From contig OX453273.1 of assembly GCA_949710005.1 (NCBI GenBank), positions 6,310,206-6,374,205 on the forward strand: 64,000 bases of DNA. Direction: 5' to 3'. Source of the stretch: Ricordea florida. Taxonomy: Eukaryota; Cnidaria; Anthozoa; Corallimorpharia; Ricordeidae. A model generated the notes under the pieces. It did not search any database and was not told the origin of the DNA. It saw only the letters and a program-made list of their open reading frames with translations. This document shows, piece by piece, positions 35,601 through 49,500 of this stretch (its first letter is position 1; the number at the start of each line of letters is the position of its first letter). The translations under genes were made by a program, and so were the position numbers.

Positions 35601-36734
35601 ATCCATCACTGATGATCATTCTCTCATATTCTCATTAGCTGTATTCATTACTATGTATTGGTCTCAAAAGGAGAAATAAGATGCTGATTACAGTTGGGAC
35701 TTAAAGCGTCAAGTAAACGCTTTCTTGTGTACTTTTGTTTCACTTGTCAGGGACCTGTTATTCAGAGAGATCTATGACAAATTCTGCGAGGATCCCGTGG
35801 GTAAAATTGTGTTTTTGGAGAGCCTCGAGCCTCATATTTTAGCAGACAAGTAAGTCCAATGATTTCTAGAAAATGTGAAGTAGGATAATAATTGGAATTT
35901 TGGATAGTTTGACTTGTATTTTTGTGTTGGCTTATTGCTTTCATCTGTTTGTTGTGTAGGTTAACATCTCTGAGTCCTATTGTCATGAAGGAATTTATAG
36001 GTACTGTGTATATTATTTATATATAGATTATATTATTTATTATTTATATTATTATATTATATTATTGTATTATATTATATTATATTATTATTATATATTA
36101 TATATTATTATATTATTATTTATTATTTATAGGTACTGTGTATATTATTATGACAATTTGTGATCCAATGTGGCAGGTAATTCCGCGATTGGTCTATTTA
36201 TAGGTACTGTGTATATTATTTGTATATAGATTATATTATTTATTATTTATATTATTATATTATTATATTATATTATTGTATTATATTATTTATTATTTAT
36301 ATTATTATTATATATTATATATTATTATTGTTATATTATTATTTATTATTTAAATTATTTATTATTTATTATTTATATATAGATTATATTATTTATTATT
36401 TATAGGTACTGTGTATATTATTATGACAATTTGTGATCCAATGTGGCTGGTAATTCCGCAATTGGTCTATTTATAGGTACTGTGTATATTATTTATATAT
36501 AGATTATATTATTTATTATTTATATTATTATATTTTAGAAAACAGTCTTAAGAAAGTACGCGCGCTGATTGGTTAGAAATCGTGTTTCTATAACTCGATA
36601 GAAACACAGAACTAGCACGAGCTGTTGACGTAATGATGACGCGAGCAAAGAGAATTTACATTTTGATATTCAAAGTTAACAAGTTGCTTTTCTTTTTTTC
36701 GTCGCGGTGTTTTCTAAAAGAAATAGAAAACATG

Positions 36735-36769
<35 letters not shown>

Positions 36770-36820
36770 AGAAAGTTTGGGAGAACTCGAAAAAGCTGTG
36801 GAAACACTCACCTGCGGCTC

Positions 36821-36851
<31 letters not shown>

Positions 36852-39800
36852 CTTTCACTCGTGTTTCTATAACTCGATAGAAACACGGTACATGTTTTCT
36901 ATTTCTTAAATATTATTGTATTATATTATATTATATTATTATATTATTTTATTATATTATTGTATTATATTATTTATTATTATTATATATTATATATTAT
37001 TATTATTATATTATTATTTATTATTATTTATATTATTTATTATTTATTATTTATATATAGATTATATTATTTATTATTTATAGGTACTGTGTATATTATT
37101 ATGACAATTTGTGATCCAATGTGGCTGGTAATTCCGCAATTGGTCTAGTTTTGTATTTCTATGTTGGATACAGAGAAATTGGTTAGAGAATTTGACCTCA
37201 TTATTTCAACCAATCTCAAATAAAACTAAACCGAATCAGGACATGAAAACCTTAGCAATGTTGATTCGTTTGACTCTCAGAACATTATCAGAGGCAAGGG
37301 AAACTCAAAGAAGTGGAGTCCTGCCTTTTACACCTTGACGTCACAAATTTGGACATTCACCAGGTCTGTAATACTTCTTGCCATTCTTACTCGACAAATG
37401 GTAAAATATGAACGAAATGCAGCAAAACAGGAGAGTGAATGTTTCATCAGGATATCCTTACATCGTCATACCATTATAAATGTTCTTTTTTTGGACGTTA
37501 AATACGCGTTCAAGGTTAGTCGTAAACCACGATCGTTGTCGACAATTTTACTATAAATTCTTAACACTATTGAACATTCTGTCGTCTCTCTTCGTCGCTA
37601 CTCCCCCTCTATTCCTCCCTTCCAACGATGAATGGAATGCGTGGTCAGCCTATCGAGAAGTCACGCATTCCTCCCCAAAGTTAGGCACGAAATGCGTGAC
37701 GAAGCATGTGCCGTTATTTTTCCTTAGATGGTGAAATTATGCTGGGCGCATGGTCTGTATGACGCCATATTTTACGTTTATAATCGGGGAATGAGGGACT
37801 ATACGACACCATTGGAGGTAGGTCGATAGGAATTTGTTTAAAAACGTTTTTTGGAATTTTAATTATGTAACCTCTTTTTCTCTTATCTTGGGGTGCGAAA
37901 CGGGATGGGGGGCTTGCACTGGCTTATCAGTTCTACTCTTATCTGCAAGTGCCACTCGCATTGAGTAAAGTTGTTGCCTTAGCCATATACCTTCTCACTG
38001 TGTTCCAGAAAAAGTGAGATGGATTGCAAATAAACGAAGTTTAAATCTGCTTCTTTGCATTGAAACAAAAGCAATTTGTTTAAGTCCAATTTCAACTTTA
38101 ATTTTTATGAGTCACTCAGACGCCGGCAGAGATCTCATGTATATAGCCACCACGAGTCCCATTGTATGTAATTGTTTCCCTTTACAGGCAGAGACCTCAT
38201 GTATATAGCCACCACGAGTCCCATTGTATGTAATTGTTTCCCTTTACAGGCAGAGATCTCGTGTACATACCCACCACGAGTCCACTGTACGTAATTGAAT
38301 GGTACGTTGACGTAATTGAATGGTGCATTGATTAATTTAACGTGTGTTACGTAGTTGGGGACTCGTGGTGGGTACATACATGAGATCTTTCCCTAGACGC
38401 CCGATAGTCGTTTGATTTCTGAACACAGATTCATGACCTCCCTTGAGCACTAAATGTAAGCCGAGCTAGCGTTTGTGAATCTGTATCTTAACAACATGTT
38501 GACAAAGCGTTGACAGTTTGCCAATCCCTGCATGAGAGAACTATTCTAAAAACCACTTACTCCACTCTCCTCAGGCAAAGGATTTACTTATAATTTACAT
38601 GGCTATGAAGACTAGATAGTTATTCCTTTGCATTGCGATCGAAAAGAGCTCCACGTTTTCCCAATTTGTTTATGTTGGTCCTTTAAATAAACGTCCTTTG
38701 TCTTTTGCACAGGAGCTGATAAATGTATTGAAGAACTCGTTGCTGTCCAGTACTCCACTTGTAGGTACGTTGTACGTGGTGCCTTGTCGCATAGATTTTT
38801 ATCGCATGGATACGCTCTTCATAATGGAAGAGAATTTTACAGAACTTGATAGCAAAGGAAAAGGCGTACAAGACTTATTTTCACGTAATATCGTCTTAGA
38901 TAATTAATCCCTTCACTTCCAAGATCCGAAGAGGAATTCTCCTGATTGGCAGCCATAACCTTCATATAGGTTTGTTCTGAGAATTTGATCTGAGATCAAC
39001 TCAATATCCTTGAGGTGATAATGTTTTGAATCCTTATCACCTGTCGACTTGACAACGTATTCACAAATTTCTGCGAAGAGAAGTTGTATATTGATTACTT
39101 TTGGTTCGGAAAGAGTTTGATAGGCTGTACAGTAGGTTGCACTCGGAGGTTTCTAGTGTAACAACGATCGCGTGCTCAGGAGTATGCATAAATTATGCAT
39201 GCTCGTGTCGGTTGTAATAATAATAATGATAATAAAGTTCTTTATTAAAACACTCTAATCAACAAACGTGTGCAGTCACAATAAGATAAACTAGTGTAGC
39301 CAGGGCTATGAAAGTGCGGCGAAAATTTGGACGTTGTTTTCAAACTGGAACCATGCAGAAGTGGAGGAAATTCATTTTATTTTGTTCGGTCAAGTTTCTA
39401 AAAACGCTACGCTGAGGCTCTACCTATGCGCAGTGCATTCTGGTCCACTGAAAGCGAGGCTCTTACACAGCGCAGAGCATGTGGTCTGCTGAAAACGAGG
39501 CTGTACCATAGCGCAAAGCATTCTGGTCCGCTGAACGCGAAACCACGGCAAAATCTCGATTTTGCCGTGGCCTTTGTTTGGCCTTTCTTTAGCCGTGACT
39601 TTTAAAAATTTTGACTTAAAAATTTTGATTATGAATTGCTTCTCCGCTCGCTGCGCTCACTCCGCAGCAATTAAGTCATACAGAGAGCTAATGACCAACT
39701 AACAAACTAACTAGAGAACAAGCATCTATTTATAAAAGTTCTCTCGAAACGCTCAGTTCTGACAAACGGGATGATATAGTTATGACGCCTTTTACGTGAC

Positions 39801-42109
39801 CATAGTTCATTCGGGAGGTAGAAGGTCATCTAAAGCTGTGGATTGTACCACTGTCTAGATTAAGTATTAGTTGAGTTAATCTTCATAGTTTAGTTGATAA
39901 CGAAGTTCTTCTAATTTTTGAAGAGTCGGACCAGTCACTGGGCTACAAGCTGTTGGTTTACGTCAGCTGCTGTTTGGCGGGCCGTGCTTACCCCGTGGGG
40001 ACCATCCCCGAGGATTTTGTCCGTGACGTCAGAAGAGAGGTATGTTTATCAATTTGTAATGCGATGTGATAAGTGAAGTTGTAGCGGAGAGAAAAAGACT
40101 TTCCCCACATGGCTAGAATGCAAATGTACTTACCCTAGTAGTGATGGGAGTAGAATTTACCAGTGGTTATTTTCTATTTGCTGATTTCCATATAAGTATT
40201 GTAGCCCTGTTCGACTGACTTTCCTCCTTGATTTCTGTGCAGGTTTTTACTTGTATCACCATTCAAAACACTAAAGATGGATTTGAAAGTAAGTTAAGCT
40301 TTACCAGAACTGTAGACGTACTCACAAAAACACTCCATGCATTTCTCGGTTTTGGTCTATTCCTGTACTGGTCAACCAGTAAAGCTAACAAAAAAGTTAA
40401 CTTTTTGGACCAATCACCCCGTGTATTTCTTTCAGATGAACTGACGTATCCACGTCTCAGAGTTCTGTTACACTTTGACACGCAAGAATTCTTGAACGTC
40501 CTGTCCATGGTAAGAGAACACCTTACATAGAGAAGTCGCTTCGCACTGGACTGTTTCCCGCTCTGTCGTGTGAAATGATTAGGTCACGTGAGTCCGCCAT
40601 TTTTGACGCGAATAATTCCCGCTTTTAGCTTTTGCCAGCAGAACGAAAGAGCATGGAGTTCCCAATTTAAAAGAAGGGGTACTTCACCGGAAACAGTATT
40701 TAAAAATGACAGGTCGGGACGGTCAAACCATACGAAATAATGGTTAGTGACGCTGGACGACACCAGGTTTGCCAAGTTCGGATTATTTTCCAAATAGCAC
40801 CCTCTCTAACTGCCGATTGTTTTGTTGTTTTTCCTCTCCGCAGGCATTTGAGCAGAAAAACTTCGACGAAGATTTCAGGTAATTTATTTCTCTCTATCGA
40901 AAGCCTTGTTTTCAAACAGTTTACAAGCTCTTCTTCCTTCGAGAGAAAGGCGAGAAGGTTTACCTCACAAGCTACAGGGGAAATATTAAGCCCAGGCCCT
41001 TGCTCCCACGATTCTCTTAAAAAACTCAGTGGTAGAGCATCCGAACTAGTAACCGATAGGTCGTTGGTTTGACTCCTATTGGGAGAACATGGGTATCCGT
41101 TTTTTTCTGACTTTGCCACGATATGCTGCGAAAATATATCTTTTTTGCTCTTAATTGTTTTTGTAGTCATCCCAGTGGGGTGAGTAGAAGGCAGTTTCTC
41201 GTCAACATTCTCTTGGATATTATGGTTCAGGACACTGGCTTTACAGTAAGTATTGATAGAGTTCTTCAACTGACCGGTATTTATCTTCTCCTTTACATGC
41301 CAATATGAAGATCACACTGTATCTTTTGAGAATGAATAAACTGATCTTATATATAACCACACTAAACTCATAACTTAGCTAATCAGCACAACGAAATTTA
41401 GTCCTGTTGGAACCTCCGCGGACAGATAAAATATCCAGATAACTGTGCTGATGAAAAAATAAATATGCAGCGTAAAATAGCAAACGCGCACAACAAGATA
41501 ACAGCTTTTGATAATACGTTCAAAAATCTTTCGCAACCCTCTTTTCGGTGATTGTTTTGTATGCTGCCTTTCCCAAAACCCACGGCAATGCACGTCAAGG
41601 CGTGCATCCGGGGCTTTATTTGCACCACTTGTTGAGCTCAACCCCCGTGATAGGCTGTAAGCAGGGCTCAATTGCTACGTCATGGCAAACCATTTCGAGC
41701 AACTCAGCCTCCAGGTCGCGGATTTCGTTGTGACGCTGGATAATTAGGCCTCCGTGTTGACATATCATTGCGTGGTCAACGTTAAAGTAACATCCACACA
41801 CGCACACTGACGGACTGTCGAGAATGGGCCAGTCGTAACGGAGTCTGATTTCATCTCTGAACTCACGCTTATTGAAGTCGAAATTCATATCCTTACAAGG
41901 GATTACTGTGAGCAAACTGGAAGCACCCTTTTCGCGGGACAGGTCTATTTCTCTTCTTGCTCTTTGTGGGAGAGAGTTCTTCACCTCCTCTAGTTTCTGT
42001 TTTAGACCATCGTCCTTTTCTTTACGAACTTCTTTAACTAAGGTTTGCACATCGGCGTCATCGGGATTCTCATGGGATTGCGCCATGATCTTGTCTGCGA
42101 GGAGAGCGC

Positions 42110-42160
<51 letters not shown>

Positions 42161-43480
42161 TAATAATAATAGTATGTTATTTTCGTCTGATTGCTTCAAG
42201 TACGGTTTTCATCCATTGCCTCTGTAGCCAAGCCAAGTGGGCAGTCTCTTTACGTTTCTTGCGAGACAAATGGCGAAACACGAGAATGGGATACAAGTCA
42301 ACAAAGTTCTTTTTGAGCAGGTAAATTCTTTGTCAAGATATTTTACACTATCCTCGATGTAAAGTTGTCTTATTGTGAACCTTGGAAGTGCAGCTGTCTT
42401 GTTTTGTTTTTTTTAAGGTGTTGGAGTACCTGGCCAATCCCGATGACGACTCCAGACATGAAGAAAGACAACAGGTAAAAGAAGTTTAAAATTAACCTCA
42501 TTCTCCAATTTAATTTATACTAAATTGATTTAAGTTCTGTATTCTTTAGCTCGTCTTTGACCCTTAAGACTAGCGAAAAAAATTGCTCTTTTGAAATTTT
42601 CATTACAAACCGTTTTATACACGGACGGGAAGGTTACGATCACACTTCAGAGTAACCACGAGACAATGCAGTACTGGAGTCAATTCAATAACACTTATAA
42701 CAGATGTAATTTACAAGTGTGGCCTATGTTTTCAAACTCTAAAGCAATAGCTACACAGTTTTAATGAATTGATCCCTGTTCTTTAGCTTTCTTAAGAATA
42801 GTCACACTGCATGGTTTGGGAAAGCGAGAACCACACTGATAGTAAAACAGACAGTACCACAGTGCATTGCTGTTCAAGGGACTGAGCAAAGCCGTTGCTT
42901 ATGACTGTATGTTATTTTCGTATATTAACCCAGGCCTTGTTGGAACTATGGAATGCTGGTGGACTGAAACAGTTTGATGACGCCAGAATCCTGGTCCTTG
43001 CAGAAAACGCAAAATTGTAAGTCTTAAGAGAACAATACAGGAAGCCGCGCGGTGCGGCGCGGAAGAATCGAAGGACATAAACCTAAACATTGTGCTCCTA
43101 ACATATTTAACAATTATTCGCCGAAGGCGAAGTGATTATCGGTGAATATTCACTGAGACGAAGTCGAGGTTAATATTCATCAATAATCACTGAGCATGAG
43201 GCGAAGAAAAAAGAAAAAGAAAAGAAAAAGCATTGTACAACACGAAAAAAAATTATTTCATCAAAAGCGCGCGAACGACTGGTAGCCATTTTGTTCGTCG
43301 AGGTGATTATCGGTTGATAATCCGAGATAGAGAACCAATCAGAGCGCGCGATTTTGAGTATTTATACTAAAGCCATTTAATGACCACTTGAAGTCTCTGA
43401 CGTGCAAACGACATCAGAACAGGGCGGCCTAGTTCCTAGGAAGCAGATAACAATTGAACGCTTAACCCTTTATGATAGCT

Positions 43481-43514
<34 letters not shown>

Positions 43515-46500
43515 GTAGATACTAAAACAGTGGGTAGCGTTGAAGTTGCGCCCTGATTTGCTAGTCAAACTCCGAGTATCGTGTGCTATTTACCTCCGAG
43601 CAACTAGCGCGTTTTTCGCTCCGTCGCGTGATTTGTTTGTATCCATGACAAGCGAAGAAATCGGCCAAATTAACAGCGAAGCAGTCCCTTAAAACACGAA
43701 GAAAGCGACTAAAGTTGGCTTGGTCGTGTTCAAAGGTAATGGTTCATGTTTAAAACCCGGAGTTCATCGATAAAAACCAAATTTGTGTTACCAAATTTGA
43801 TGCCACTTGTTCACTTGAGAACCAAAGTCGAATTATATTTTTTACAGAATGGTTTCAAATACAGAAAGATTGTGCAACTACTTTTAAATGTCGCCACTAG
43901 AACTAAACGAATGTCTTCAGAAATTCTGTCAACGAGAAAACGAGACGTACGGCAGTCATTACAACGAAAACTCCCTCTCCGCGATCCGAGCCGCGTTGGA
44001 TTGTCAACTAAGAAGTCCTCCATTTTCCAAGCCATTTTCTTTTTCTGGTGTACATTATCTCACTGTTTTAGTATATACTAAAACAACTATTCACCTCAGT
44101 GTCGGTAGCTAGTCTAGCCACCTCCACTTCGGTGAATAGTTGTGAAATATATATATTTAGTATAATTACTCAGTTTATTATAGAAACAGGCGGCATTTCG
44201 CATTTGTCATAAAAACGCTTGGCTTACATTGTATCCTCGCCTTAGTCAAGTCACCTGAAAAAGATTTGGGACTTGGGGGTAGGGGGTGGGGGTGATTTGG
44301 AAAATTGTGCGTACCCCTGTAAAAATCCTGGCTAGGCACCTGACCTGGCGACTTGAACCTCAGCTTGGGAGTACACAAAACCAGTCCCAACTTTCATTCG
44401 CGAACCTTTCGTTTTATTCATATTTTTACTTTTCAGCTTCCGTGTGTGTGAATTGCTATACGAAAAGAAACGTCAATTTTCCAAGGTTTTGTCGTGTTAC
44501 TTCAGAGATTCTTTTAGACAGGTACGAAATCAACGGCTATCTTAAGGATAAGGCATAACTAACTTCAAGGCATAATTTTTGGCAAATTTCGTTTTTCACG
44601 TTAAACGAAGCATTACTAGCCAAAAATAAAATATTAAAACGCGCTCGAGGTACTTACAAAAACCTGGTTTCGAATTGAATTCTTTAGCGCGCCAAAGTGT
44701 GAAAAGCCAAAGAGTTTGTGCGATCAAGATATCACAGCCGATAATTCGCTCAAATAAACATCGTTCGTTTCAAACTGTCGGGCCTGAGTCGTTTCAATCT
44801 AACACGAAGCAATTTTTGCTGGATAACGAATTTCATAACCTCTATGGATATACAGTTTATCCAATGAACTTCAGTTTCTATGGGTTTACCGGCGTAAACA
44901 AACCACGCGGGATGTTGGGAGAACATCAGAAGCGCGCCGACCGGTTAGCTCAGTTAGCGGAGCACCGGACTATCGTGCGGGAGGTCGTGGGTTCGAACCT
45001 CGGTCAGACCATCACTCAGGGTCTTTAAATTACTGAGTAGAAAGTGCTGCCTTTGCACTGACATTTGTCAATGGTTAGACTTTCTAGTCTTCTCGGATCA
45101 GGGCGATAAACCGTAGGTCCCGTCTCACAACCCTTGTTCGTAATACTTCGTGGGACGCTAACGAACCCTCACACTGTTTGCGAAGGAGTAGGAGACGTAG
45201 TTCCCGGTGTTATGGTCTGGCCCTTGTAAAATGTAATTTCGTGTATCTTTCGTAGTGGTCTTATTATGGCACATTTGATTATATACGTATAGGATTCGCG
45301 CCTTATAAATTGTAAATTCATTCATAAATTGCAAATCACAAGCCGCAGGCGAGTGATTTACAACTTTAAGTAAAAACAGAAAATATTTCTCTTTTCTGTG
45401 AGTTTACCGGTACAATAACCCATAGATTTTCGACCAATCGGCGCGCGCGTAGTATCTGCGTTATTTTATAAAGTTGTTTACTTCATATTACTTACCTTTT
45501 GCGATTTTCTTGCTCAGCATCACGTGTTCACCTATGTGCACTATGTGATGAGTGAGGATGCGTACACTGATCTGGAGAGAGAGGAACTCAAGGAAGCATC
45601 GCTTCATAGTCTACAGGTGAGCACCACACTGACCACACTGCACGGTTTTACCCATAAATAAAACATCACAGCAGTAAAATAAACATTCTTCACTAACACT
45701 GTCTCAGTTTATAGTTCACCACTAAATTTTCTCCAATTCGTATTGGTTTAAATTGATCACATGACGCGATAGTGTTCGTCCGCGGAGAGACACTATCAGC
45801 CCATAATGCCTTTCCGAGGAAAATACCCGGATGGATAGTACTCGTCCGTGAAATTTTAATAAGTTTTGCTACTCGCTTCGTCGAGGTCAGCAAAGAAGAT
45901 GTATCTATCCTTGTCAATGAAGTTGTACCCCCCCCCCCCAAAAAAAAAAAAAAAAAAAAAATCAAGATACGCATGAATAAATATTTGATTTGATCTGCAT
46001 TTAGTGGGTTTTGACTGTTTTTCAGCTGGCACACGGAAGAAAATTTAGTGATGAACAATAAAGACAAGAGAGTGTTTATATCTCGGAACTATCGGTCTGA
46101 TAGTTACCCCTTGGAAATTTGATGTTCTTTAAACTAACATGTCTCATCAAATTTTCGCGGAGCAGCAATCAGCCGATAGTTCCATGACAGAAACACTCTA
46201 TTGTTTAAATAGCAGTATTGTGTAGCTTGCCGAATAGATCTCACCCTATCCAGTTACTCTTTATAGTGAAGTAAACTACACTCTTTTAACGTGAAGATTT
46301 AAGGTCGGAGCCGTACTAACTAGTAAAACAAACAGCACCTCAATACAGTACTGTTCAGTAGATTTCCAAAGAATGGTCACACTGCATGGTTTGATCCACG
46401 GGTGAAAACGTTAGAACCACACCAGCAGATTACTAGGCGATGATCAATGTATGACTAGCTCCAAATAAAACTTTTCAAGGACTCATTATCATGTTGAATA

Positions 46501-49500
46501 TGAATATATGTTTGAAGGGCACGTCTAACTTTTTCCTCTCGTCAGAATTTTTTATCCATCGACTGTGTAAAGACAGCGCATATGATTCTCACCGAATTTT
46601 CAGATACGCTGACCGTCGTAATTCGCCAACTTGAGGTAAGGAGAACTGCTTTTAACTTGAAAATTTATGAAAAACGAAGAATAATAATCAATGACAAAGC
46701 TTAGGAAGGGTAATATAAAAAACTCATTAAAACGTAAAATGTGTAACTGCCTCTGAATGTCTTCAACCACAGTTTGTCCACATTCAATCTACCAAGTACC
46801 ATATTTGGAAAATTAACAGAAACCAAATGAACCAATCAGTGTCAACGAGCTCAAAGAGTGGAGCAAGCAGTTTCCAAATATGGTACTTGGGAAATGTTGA
46901 GTCTGGACAAGCTGTGAACGTGAGTTGAACGTTTCAAGTCTCATGGGTTTCTGGTAATATAAATTGCATTAAGTTGACCTTGTAGAACCCCTTTTGTTTA
47001 ATCTCTACTGTCCTATAAATTATTCCTTATGAATTAACATTCTACCCTTTTATGAACCCTCGGTAAAAAATGAAGTTTTTGCATTCTGAAGGCTGTTGTA
47101 AAAAGTCGTAGCCTGGTGTAGCTAACCGTATTCATACTTCCTAAGCGGGCAGCAAGTCAGTTGCCAATATACAGTATGACCCTGTTGTATACGTTCCTTC
47201 TCTCATAGGGTCAGTCAACAGTGCAATACGAATTTCTCAAAGGAGTATTTGATAACAAGTAAGTTAGCTTGCTTGTGGTTGTCTATCTGTCCGTCCGTCA
47301 TACCGTCAGTTAGTGGTTGCTTCGTTCACCTCCTGTTCACGTCCTACCCCTGTCTCTCTCAGGCATTCCCCCCCCCCCCTTCCCTCTCCACGGCCCCACT
47401 TCTCCAATCTTCAATACGATCTTCTTCTCCAGTCCAGCCATTTATTTTGGTTTCACTTTTCCACTTTACAAGTGCCCACTCCCTTATCTGTTTTTTATCG
47501 CCCTTTTATATCCTTCGAGCCCAACCTTCCATCAGTCGATCTTTCTGTCCATCTGTTGTTTTTCCGTTCGTTTACTTTTCCTTGTCCGTTCTGGCAAACG
47601 TTCTTTTAATAAAGTCGAAGCTGTAAATAATGGCCACCCTCGAGACTTGAGGAAGTGAAAGAAAATATACTCACACACTTGATGCAGGGAAACAATGGGA
47701 CAATCAACACTCTTTCAAGCGGTCAATACTTTAAACAAAGTTCAGTGCCAACTTGCAACTTAACGGAATGAGAATGAAGCATGTTCAAAACGAAAGTTCG
47801 TGTTATGGTACTGTACTTCAGCACATTGCAGACTTTTGCAAAGCGTTAACGATACTAAACTGCGGAGTATCAGCTTACATTAGCTTTGTACTGACAGATT
47901 ATTTCTTTATATTGATGATGGATCGCATTTTAAACGCATTAAAATACCGCTTAAAACGACATATGGCTTAGTTTCCGTTCAAGGGTGGCTGCTTAATACA
48001 GGTCAAAATAACAGTACTCAGTATTCACAAAAGAAAAGAAAAAAAATAACACTATACACTAGAAATTTATAAGCCTATATAGAAGCCGGGGGCTTATAAA
48101 CTATAGGCTTCCTGACAATATAGGGTACATCATACAAATTATGGGGACAGCGTAAAATATAAAATGTATTGTTTTAAAAACAAAAGAGAAGAAGAAGTAT
48201 TCAAGGCCGTTATATACGGATTTGACTGTACACCCTTTACCACCATTTTCACTTCGTTATCCATCTATTTTCCGTCCCTCCCTTCCCATGACCTCTGCTC
48301 TGTCTAATCTCTAGACCTTCGTCAGCCAATCGACCAGAAGAGACTCCTGATGCTGAAGTACACGAGAAGTACATTGAACTGATGTGTAAATATCAACCCG
48401 ACCTGGTGCACAGTTATCTGAGGAATACAGAGAATTACAGATTGGAAGAAACACTGGCGGTATGAGTTGTAACAGGGGAGGGGAGGGGAGGGGAGGGTTT
48501 ATATTAGCTTTATGTCCAGGCCTTGAGTTAACACTGGGTAGACACGGGGCAGAGTAGCTGAATCAAACCTTTTTCAGTATGATAAAGTATTTTCTCATTG
48601 TTTCAACAGTTTTTGCAACATTACTATAACCTTGGTGTAGCAACCTTGTTATAATATTGTCAGGGAAGGTACGTTTTTTATTTGGAGGGAGGGGACACAA
48701 AGTAGTTAATTGTGTGGCTTGTGATTGTACGGTGAAATGTACGAGGAATAGAAAGAGGGAAATGTGCTTGTGGTGGATGCGAGGATTTCATGAGGTCAGA
48801 TGGAACAACTTTTATGTACAAACTAGAAGCGACATGGAGTAATTTTTTCATTGCCAAAAAAAAAGGCTGTGACCCGCCCTCCCCCGGTTGAGAATAAAAC
48901 AGGTTTGACCCAATTTGTGAAAAAATTACTAAGGACCCTCCCCTCCGAAGCCCCGGCCCAACCCACCCCCCCATAAAAAAACGTACTTTCCCTTATAGCA
49001 ACGTTAGTTTAACCTTCATATAGCAGCCATGGTACAGTGTTGTTATCACAACCGTGGTACTGTCTTGTCGTGACACCCTTGGTGCTACGTTGTTAAAACA
49101 GCCCCGCCATGCATCAAAAAGTAGACCATAATGCCCTAATATTTTCCTGTAACAACAATGGAAAAATAATGTTGCCAGTCGAAGGCCTTTTTTCGACTCC
49201 TTCTTTCTAAGCTAAGAGCGTCAGGATCGATTTCAAAAGCTGTGTTAAGTCATAATTCGTGGTACTTTTTCACAGATCGTTCGTCAGTTTAACAACACTT
49301 ATGCAACAGCTTACCTTTTGGAAAAAGCCGGTGATGTCCATGGAGCTTTCCAGCTTCTATTAGAGGTTTGTGTCTTTACTGAATTAGCCTTTTTATCTCA
49401 GTATTGGTATTCTAACACACTACCGTCAGGCAGTGAAAGTCTGATGGGTTTGTTATCGTTATGGCAGCAGCAGCACGCGGTAGATGATGGTACCTTGTGT

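Noticed and set aside
40584-41269. Minus-strand frames of 69 and 189 codons across VPS8 exon 33
   Set aside because: They run antisense to a confirmed exon and to a tRNA-like repeat; no motif was seen.
45543-46067. 124-codon minus-strand open frame
   Set aside because: Includes the poly-C/poly-A tract at 45930 and overlaps no recognised motif; VPS8 intron 39.
47249-47658. Three overlapping Ser/Pro-rich open frames
   Set aside because: Caused by a pyrimidine-rich intron stretch of VPS8; no conserved motif and no splice logic.
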